A stretch of DNA of 11,292 nucleotides from Candidatus Parepulonipiscium sp. PG-Nun2H_MBin03. Lineage in GTDB: Bacteria; Bacillota; Clostridia; Lachnospirales; Cellulosilyticaceae. Shown here in pieces: positions 6,770-11,292 of this stretch. Position 1 is the first letter of the stretch; the number at the start of each line of letters is the position of its first letter. The stretch covers positions 1-11,292 of the forward strand of contig MDJN01000095.1 in assembly GCA_001995005.1 (NCBI GenBank). Direction: 5' to 3'. The notes under the pieces were generated by a model that saw only the letters and a program-made list of their open reading frames with translations, had not been told where the DNA came from and did not search any database. The position numbers and the translations under genes are program-made.

Positions 6770-6798
6770 TTGACAACAATAATTATAATTGTTATAAT
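6770..6798 (+). promoter_or_regulatory. Consensus sigma-A promoter of the riboflavin operon
   Basis: TTGACA (6770-6775), exactly 17 bases, TATAAT (6793-6798), with a TG extended -10 at 6790-6791. Both hexamers are perfect. Transcription would start near 6805, about 20 bases before the FMN aptamer. A promoter this strong implies that control falls on the leader RNA and on any repressor site overlapping it. Confidence 0.9.
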
Positions 6799-6806
6799 CA
6801 TTGTAA
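6783..6806. promoter_or_regulatory. Two overlapping Fur/PerR-like 7-1-7 inverted repeats
   Basis: TTATAATTGTTATAA (6783-6797) and TTATAATCATTGTAA (6792-6806) each match the PerR-box pattern TTATAATNATTATAA with one mismatch and are offset by 9 bases. They cover the end of the promoter spacer, the -10 and the start point, where a bound Fur-family repressor would block transcription. The A/T-rich background makes chance matches likely, so this is a candidate only. Confidence 0.35.
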
Positions 6807-6825
6807 TTACAATTAATTGAATAAC

Positions 6826-6934
6826 ATCTTCAGGGCAGGGTGTAAATCCCTACCGGTGGTATAGCCCACGAGCCGTAAAACGCATGATTTGGTGAAATTC
6901 CAAAGCCGACAGTATAGTCTGGATGAAAGAAGAT
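6826..6934 (+). promoter_or_regulatory. FMN riboswitch (RFN element)
   Basis: The conserved RFN core is present in order: ATCTTC (P1, left), AGGGCAGGGTG, CCCTACCGGTGGT, AGCCCACGAGCC, a short variable stem, GATTTGGTGAAATTCC, AAAGCCGACAGT, AGTCTGGATGAAAG, and GAAGAT (P1, right). P1 closes between 6826-6831 and 6929-6934. The element binds FMN in the nascent transcript and normally switches off riboflavin synthesis or transport genes. Here it heads the rib operon and is followed by a terminator, so control is by transcription attenuation. Confidence 0.98.
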
Positions 6935-6975
6935 ATAGTTACGAACTTTTTATTGGGGGCTTTATATAACTTTCT

Positions 6976-7012
6976 GTTGCTTTGAATTTGCATATTCAGA
7001 GCAACTTTTTTT
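6976..7012 (+). terminator. Leader terminator of the FMN riboswitch
   Basis: A 12-bp stem with one G-U pair (6976-6987 with 6994-7005), a 6-base loop and seven T (7006-7012). It ends 8 bases before the ribD ribosome-binding site. Together with 6974-6975, its left arm can alternatively pair with 6897-6912 of the aptamer, giving an antiterminator when FMN is absent. Confidence 0.9.
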
Positions 7013-7035
7013 ATTGTCATAAGGAGTGAGAAACT

Positions 7036-8142
7036 ATGAATAATGACAAAAAATACATGCGATTTGCAATACATTTGGCGATTAAAGGGGCAGGCAAGGT
7101 AAATCCTAATCCATTAGTAGGTGCAGTTGTTGTAAAAGAGGATAGAATAATAGGAATGGGGTATCATGAAAAATATGGAGAAGCTCACGCTGAGAGAAAT
7201 GCATTAAGTAACTGCGTACAATCTCCTGAAGGAGCAGTTTTATACGTAACTCTTGAGCCGTGTTGCCATTACGGCAAAACTCCACCTTGTACAGATGCTA
7301 TTATAGAAAGTGGAATAAAAAAAGTAGTAATTGGTACTTTAGATTCAAATGAAAAAGTAGCTGGTAAAGGTGTTGAAACTTTACAAAAAGCTGGTATAGA
7401 AGTGGTTATAGGATTGTGCGAGAAAGAGTGTATGCATATAAATGAAATTTTTTTCCACTATATTAAGCATAACACACCTTATGTAATGATGAAATATGCA
7501 ATGACTTTAGATGGCAAAATATCAACTGTAGCAAATAAATCAAAATGGATTACTAGTGCGCTGGCACGTGAAAATGTTCATATAGATAGAAATAAATACA
7601 GTGCTATTATGGTAGGAGTAAATACTATAATAGTAGATGATTCTAGGCTAGATTGCAGAATTGAAAATTCTAGAAATCCTATAAGAATTATTTGCGATAG
7701 TAATTTAAGAACTCCTATTAATAGTTATGTAGTACAAACTGCAGATAAAATACAAACTATTATTGTTACTACTTGTCTAGACCAAGATTTGTACAAGCCG
7801 TATATAGAAAATAATTGTGAAATAATAACTACATCAAAAAAAGATGGACGAGTAGACCTGAAAGAGCTTATGCAGATTTTAGGCGATAAAGGGATAGATA
7901 GCATAATATTAGAAGGTGGTGCTACTCTGAATTTTTCGGCAATACAAGACCAAATTGTGCATAAAGTTCAAGCTTATATTGCACCGAAGATTTTTGGTGG
8001 AGATACGGCAAAAACACCAGTGGGCGGAAGTGGATTTTTAGAAGTAGATAATGGAGTTAAACTAATAAATAGTAAGGTAAGTAGATTTAATGAAGACATT
8101 TTAGTAGAAAGCGAGGTTGAATATTGTTTACCGGAATTATAG
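7036..8142 (+). CDS. ribD: Bifunctional diaminohydroxyphosphoribosylaminopyrimidine deaminase / 5-amino-6-(5-phosphoribosylamino)uracil reductase
   Basis: RibD carries out the second and third steps of riboflavin synthesis after GTP cyclohydrolase II: deamination of the pyrimidine ring, then NADPH-dependent reduction of the ribose side chain. The N-terminal deaminase (about 1-145) has HAE at 51-53 and PCCHYGKTPPC at 75-85, giving zinc ligands His51, Cys76 and Cys85 and proton shuttle Glu53. The C-terminal reductase (about 148-365) opens with MMKYAMTLDGKIS and has LEGGATLN at 292-299. The 368 residues match the fused form. AAGGAG at 7021-7026 precedes the ATG by 9 bases. It is the first gene behind the FMN riboswitch, and its last 19 bases overlap ribE. 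Confidence 0.98.
   Translation: MNNDKKYMRFAIHLAIKGAGKVNPNPLVGAVVVKEDRIIGMGYHEKYGEAHAERNALSNCVQSPEGAVLYVTLEPCCHYGKTPPCTDAIIESGIKKVVIGTLDSNEKVAGKGVETLQKAGIEVVIGLCEKECMHINEIFFHYIKHNTPYVMMKYAMTLDGKISTVANKSKWITSALARENVHIDRNKYSAIMVGVNTIIVDDSRLDCRIENSRNPIRIICDSNLRTPINSYVVQTADKIQTIIVTTCLDQDLYKPYIENNCEIITTSKKDGRVDLKELMQILGDKGIDSIILEGGATLNFSAIQDQIVHKVQAYIAPKIFGGDTAKTPVGGSGFLEVDNGVKLINSKVSRFNEDILVESEVEYCLPEL
8113..8126 (+). promoter_or_regulatory. Ribosome-binding site and TTG start of ribE inside ribD
   Basis: GAGG at 8113-8116 is 7 bases before TTG at 8124-8126. The TTG start is required, since riboflavin synthases begin with MFTG and no ATG or GTG gives that N-terminus. Site and start codon both lie within the end of ribD, so ribE translation is probably coupled to it. 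Confidence 0.85.
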
Positions 8143-8753
8143 AAGAAATTGGAACTGTATTATCTATTAAAAAAGGTGCTAAATCTGCAATGTTAAATAT
8201 ATCAGCAGATAAAATTTTATCGGATTTAAAGCTAGGTGACAGTGTATCGACAAACGGTGTTTGTCTGACGGTAACTAGCATGACAAGTAGCAGCTTTACA
8301 GCAGATGTAATGAATGAAACGTTATCTCGCTCGTCATTGTCTAACCTTAAGTTGCAAAGTAAAGTTAACTTAGAAAGAGCTATGCAACTTAACGGGCGAT
8401 TTGGTGGACATATTGTATCGGGCCATATTGATGGAGTGGGAAAAATCATTTCGATTGTTAAAGAAGATATTGCAATTTGGTACAAAATTAAAGCAGAGAA
8501 AAACATCATGCGGTATGTGATAGAAAAAGGTTCCATTACAATTGATGGTATAAGCTTAACGGTGGCTAGGGTAGAAAGAGATAATTTTTCGGTATCTATT
8601 ATCCCACACACATTATCAGAGACGATACTGCAGTATAGTAAAATTGGAACAATTGTAAATTTAGAAAGTGATATGGTAGGCAAATATATAGAAAAATTTA
8701 TATCTACACCACAAGAAATAACTAGAGATTTTTTAATTGAAAATAATTTTTAG
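8124..8753 (+). CDS. ribE: Riboflavin synthase, alpha subunit
   Basis: Catalyses the last step, the dismutation of two 6,7-dimethyl-8-ribityllumazine molecules to riboflavin and the pyrimidine product that RibH reuses. The 209 residues show the duplicated lumazine-binding fold: the first half starts MFTGIIEEIG and has GDSVSTNGVCLTV at 38-50; the second starts near GRFGGHIVSGHIDGVG (91-106) and has KGSITIDGISLTV at 135-147. The two NLE segments at 82 and 179 mark equivalent strands. It works as a homotrimer, in many Firmicutes inside the RibH shell. Start codon is TTG, overlapping ribD by 19 bases; stop is 9 bases before ribBA. Confidence 0.97.
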   Translation: MFTGIIEEIGTVLSIKKGAKSAMLNISADKILSDLKLGDSVSTNGVCLTVTSMTSSSFTADVMNETLSRSSLSNLKLQSKVNLERAMQLNGRFGGHIVSGHIDGVGKIISIVKEDIAIWYKIKAEKNIMRYVIEKGSITIDGISLTVARVERDNFSVSIIPHTLSETILQYSKIGTIVNLESDMVGKYIEKFISTPQEITRDFLIENNF

Positions 8754-8762
8754 GAGGAGCTT

Positions 8763-9959
8763 ATGTTTAACACAATACCTGAAGCATTAGAAGATTTAAA
8801 GCAAGGTAAAATTATATTAGTAACAGATGATGAAGATAGAGAAAATGAGGGCGATTTTATATGTGCTACTGAATTTGCAACTACCGAAAATATTAATTTT
8901 ATGGCTACATATGGGAAAGGTCTTATATGTATGCCAATGAGTGAAGAGATAGCAGATAAATTTAATTTGCATCAAATGGTATCAAAAAATACAGATAACC
9001 ATGAAACAGCATTTACAGTTTCTATTGACCATGTTGATACTACTACAGGAATTTCAGCTGCAGAACGTAGTATAACAGCTCTGAAGATAGTAGATGATGA
9101 TGCAAAGCCTAACGATTTTAGAAGGCCTGGGCATATGTTTCCTCTAGTTTCAAAGAAAAATGGAGTTTTAGAAAGAAATGGGCATACAGAGGCTACAGTA
9201 GACTTAGTCAAATTAGCAGGGTTAAAAGAAAGTGGACTTTGTTGTGAAATTATGTCTGATAATGGTGAGATGATGAAAACACCAGAGTTAATGGAGCTTG
9301 CTAAGAAATTTGATATGAAATTTATTACCATAAAAGATTTACAAGAGTATCGCAAAAAGCATGATAAGTTAGTAAATTTAGTAGCACAACCTAATCTACC
9401 TACTTTATTTGGCGAGTTTAAAGCATATGGCTATGAAAATATTATAAATGGAGAGCATCATGTGGCTCTGGTTAAGGGAGACATTGGTGATGGAGAAAAT
9501 GTCTTGTGTAGAGTGCATTCAGAATGCTTAACAGGAGATGTATTCCATTCTGCTAAATGTGACTGTGGTGATCAACTAAAAACTGCTATGGAACAAATAT
9601 CTAAAAATGGCAGAGGTATTGTACTTTATATGCGACAAGAAGGCAGAGGAATAGGCTTGCTTAATAAGTTAAAAGCATATGAATTACAAGAGCAAGGACT
9701 AGATACAATTGAGGCGAATTTGGCCCTAGGATTTGATGAAGATTTGCGAGAATATTATATAGGAGCACAAATACTGAAAGACTTGGGAGTAAAAACTCTA
9801 AATCTTATGACAAATAATCCAGATAAGATCTATCAATTAGAAGACTTTGGGATTGAGATAATTAATAGAACACCTCTTCAAATTAATCCTACTACGCATG
9901 ACAAAAAGTATCAGCAAACTAAACAAGAAAAAATGGGTCACTACTTAAATATAGTTTAA
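8763..9959 (+). CDS. ribBA: Bifunctional 3,4-dihydroxy-2-butanone 4-phosphate synthase / GTP cyclohydrolase II
   Basis: Supplies both branches of the pathway. The N-terminal DHBP synthase (about 1-200) converts ribulose 5-phosphate to the four-carbon precursor and formate; it has DDEDRENEGDF at 22-32, RPGHMFPL at 121-128 and HTEATVDL at 141-148. The C-terminal GTP cyclohydrolase II (about 205-398) opens GTP; it has HSECLTGD at 252-259 and CDCGD at 266-270, giving zinc ligands Cys255, Cys266 and Cys268, then YMRQEGRGIGL at 289-299 and the DTIEAN / LGFDEDLREY stretch at 314-331. Length 398 matches the Bacillus fused enzyme, and all the key residues I can check are present. AGGAGG lies just before the ATG, 9 bases after ribE. 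Confidence 0.98.
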   Translation: MFNTIPEALEDLKQGKIILVTDDEDRENEGDFICATEFATTENINFMATYGKGLICMPMSEEIADKFNLHQMVSKNTDNHETAFTVSIDHVDTTTGISAAERSITALKIVDDDAKPNDFRRPGHMFPLVSKKNGVLERNGHTEATVDLVKLAGLKESGLCCEIMSDNGEMMKTPELMELAKKFDMKFITIKDLQEYRKKHDKLVNLVAQPNLPTLFGEFKAYGYENIINGEHHVALVKGDIGDGENVLCRVHSECLTGDVFHSAKCDCGDQLKTAMEQISKNGRGIVLYMRQEGRGIGLLNKLKAYELQEQGLDTIEANLALGFDEDLREYYIGAQILKDLGVKTLNLMTNNPDKIYQLEDFGIEIINRTPLQINPTTHDKKYQQTKQEKMGHYLNIV

Positions 9960-10006
9960 GTAACACCTAATTAACAAGATCAAAAAAATTTAAAGGAGAA
10001 ATTACA

Positions 10007-10474
10007 ATGAAAACTTATGAAGGAAAATTAATATCTAATGATATGAAAGTAGGTATAATAGCTGCAAGGTTTAATGAATTTATTACCTCTAAATTATTAG
10101 GTGGAGCAATAGATGCCTTAAAACGCCATGATGTGGCAGAAGATAATATAGAAGTTGCTTGGGTTCCTGGAGCATATGAAATTCCTCTTATTGCTCAAAA
10201 AATGGCAAATAGTAAAAAGTATGATGCTGTAATTTGCTTAGGTGCAGTTATTAGAGGGAGTACTACACACTATGATTATGTTTGTAATGAAGTAGCAAAA
10301 GGTATTGCAACTGTTTCTATGCAGAGTGAAATCCCTGTTATGTTTGGAGTGCTTACTACAGAAAATATAGAACAAGCAATTGAAAGAGCAGGTACAAAAG
10401 CAGGCAATAAAGGATATGACTGTGCGATGGGGGCAATCGAAATGGTAAATCTAATTAGAGAAATAGAAAAATAG
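10007..10474 (+). CDS. ribH: 6,7-dimethyl-8-ribityllumazine synthase
   Basis: Condenses the RibD product, after dephosphorylation, with dihydroxybutanone phosphate to form lumazine. The 155 residues are standard length. Recognisable segments are AARFNEFITSKLLGGA (about 19-34), the substrate-contacting VPGAYEIPL (53-61), GAVIRGSTTHYDYV (79-92) with the catalytic His of the THYDYV stretch, and GVLTTENIEQAIERAG (114-129). Such proteins build a pentamer or a 60-subunit icosahedral shell. AAAGGAG precedes the ATG after a 47-base gap from ribBA; the gap holds no terminator. It is the last gene of the operon. Confidence 0.98.
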   Translation: MKTYEGKLISNDMKVGIIAARFNEFITSKLLGGAIDALKRHDVAEDNIEVAWVPGAYEIPLIAQKMANSKKYDAVICLGAVIRGSTTHYDYVCNEVAKGIATVSMQSEIPVMFGVLTTENIEQAIERAGTKAGNKGYDCAMGAIEMVNLIREIEK

Positions 10475-10481
10475 AACTACT

Positions 10482-10505
10482 AAGACGGCGATAAGCCGTT
10501 TTTTT
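10482..10505 (+). terminator. Terminator of the riboflavin operon
   Basis: An 8-bp stem including one G-U pair (10482-10489 with 10495-10502), a GATAA loop, and T at 10499-10505. It begins 7 bases after the ribH stop codon. Confidence 0.85.
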
Positions 10506-10531
10506 ATGGGATAAGAAGCCAAAAAATTATG

Positions 10532-10564
10532 AAAAAAGCCAAACTAACATTGGGCTAGTTTGGC
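10532..10564 (-). terminator. Terminator of the asparagine synthase gene
   Basis: A perfect 9-bp stem (10538-10546 with 10556-10564) with a 9-base loop is followed on the minus strand by six T (10532-10537). It lies 13 bases beyond the stop codon of the minus-strand gene. With the ribH terminator it insulates the two convergent units. Confidence 0.88.
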
Positions 10565-10576
10565 GGTATAAAAAAT

Positions 10577-11292
10577 CTATTTTTCTATAATAACACCTAA
10601 GTCTTTAAACCAATAATCTAGTTGGATAAGCCAAGAGATTAGTTGTGGTTTAGACATTAATTGCCCAAACCAGGTTGCGTTTGTAGATGAAAATAGCTCT
10701 TCTAATTTACCCATATTTAAAATTTCAGCAAGAAGGCTGTCTGGGTCATTTAGACGTTCTTTAAGAATTTCAATTACTCTTTGCTCATATCTAGGATCGT
10801 GTGTTTTAGGATATGGGCTTTTTTTGCGGTTTAATATTTTATCTGGTAAATAATCTTTCATAGCTTGGCGCAGTAAAGATTTTTCTACTTCACCTGCAAA
10901 TTTTATTTCCCATGGCACATTATACACATACTCAAGAACACGATGATCAGAAAATGGAACTCTAACTTCAACTCCACTCGCCATACTCATTCTATCTTTT
11001 CTTTCTAACAAAGATGTCATAAAGTATTTAGTTGATAGATGAGTAGCTTTTCTAGAGCGTAACATTATATCGTTATCTGAGTCTAACCTAGAGAATGATG
11101 AGATGTCTTTAACATATTCTTCGCTAAGATATCCAAAGCCTTCTTTTTCGTTGATTAAGTCGTCTCTAAATAACTCAATTCTCTTAAATGGGTCATGTAT
11201 CCAAGGGTAAAAATTGGTGGATAACATTTCAGGGCGATAAAACCAAGGGTATCCGCCAAAAATTTCATCTGCACATTCTCCAGACAATGCCA
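10577..11292 (-). CDS. asnB: Asparagine synthase, glutamine-hydrolysing (C-terminal part)
   Basis: The window holds the C-terminal 238 residues or so of an AsnB-type enzyme, which amidates aspartate using ATP and ammonia from glutamine. The family is usually 500-640 residues, so the N-terminal glutaminase domain and the SGGLDS pyrophosphate loop lie beyond the right edge. Visible synthetase-domain landmarks are LSGECADEIFGGYPWFY near the edge, then LLERKDRMSMASGVEVRVPFSDHRVLEYV, and LLRQAMKDYLPDKILNRKKSPYPKTHDP. The TTG at 11287 is in frame but is part of this conserved block, not a start. Cys replaces Gly in the more common SGEGADE motif; I recall this variant from Firmicutes enzymes. It is convergent with the rib operon and functionally unrelated. 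Confidence 0.95.
   Translation of the reverse strand, partial: ALSGECADEIFGGYPWFYRPEMLSTNFYPWIHDPFKRIELFRDDLINEKEGFGYLSEEYVKDISSFSRLDSDNDIMLRSRKATHLSTKYFMTSLLERKDRMSMASGVEVRVPFSDHRVLEYVYNVPWEIKFAGEVEKSLLRQAMKDYLPDKILNRKKSPYPKTHDPRYEQRVIEILKERLNDPDSLLAEILNMGKLEELFSSTNATWFGQLMSKPQLISWLIQLDYWFKDLGVIIEK

Noticed and set aside
8087..8683. Long minus-strand ORF opposite ribE, and similar antisense ORFs opposite other genes (4850-5269, 5602-5922, 6850-7074, 8972-9355; also 1497-1709 on plus opposite the 410-residue gene)
   Set aside because: They lie wholly or mostly opposite confidently assigned genes or the riboswitch, show no protein family pattern and have no convincing ribosome-binding sites; they are shadows of the real reading frames.

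Overview
The window is low-GC DNA, and every gene I could place starts behind a purine-rich Shine-Dalgarno site of Gram-positive type. An FMN riboswitch of the kind seen in Firmicutes precedes a ribD-ribE-ribBA-ribH operon, and a Cys-rich, spore-surface-like protein has a promoter that reads like a sigma-K site. Together these suggest a spore-forming member of the Clostridia. Placement below class level would be a guess.

Layout from left to right. (1) 1-752, minus: a short-chain dehydrogenase/reductase that runs off the left edge. (2) 833-2065, minus: an unrecognised 410-residue protein with propeller-like repeats and a C-terminal coiled coil. (3) 2213-3247, plus: a 344-residue protein with 18 cysteines, transcribed divergently from (2) and ending in a strong terminator. 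A five-copy 18/19-bp tandem repeat starts in that terminator's T-tract. (4) 3455-4423, plus: a DUF4003-like protein. (5) 4532-4675, minus: a previously unlisted 47-residue hydrophobic small protein, convergent with (4), sharing a bidirectional terminator. (6) 4782-5471, plus: an AIM24/TIGR00266 family protein with a good vegetative promoter. (7) 5558-6715, plus: an M20 family amidohydrolase. (8) 6770-10505, plus: the riboflavin operon. It has a consensus sigma-A promoter overlapped by Fur/PerR-like inverted repeats, then the FMN riboswitch, a leader terminator, ribD, ribE, ribBA, ribH and a terminator. (9) 10577-11292, minus: the C-terminal part of a glutamine-hydrolysing asparagine synthase, with its own terminator facing the one after ribH.

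How the parts work together. The four rib genes supply every dedicated enzyme from GTP and ribulose 5-phosphate to riboflavin, apart from the phosphatase step. The leader should shut the operon off when FMN is plentiful. An apparent antiterminator pairs the conserved 3' part of the aptamer with the left arm of the terminator, which gives a direct mechanism for the switch. The least explained part is 833-3400: a divergent pair of unfamiliar genes, one of them Cys-rich, strongly codon-biased and apparently under a late mother-cell promoter. It is the best candidate here for an undescribed structural system, possibly of the spore surface. The remaining genes look like ordinary chromosomal housekeeping or accessory genes. 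I saw no tRNA, rRNA, CRISPR array, transposase or phage gene.
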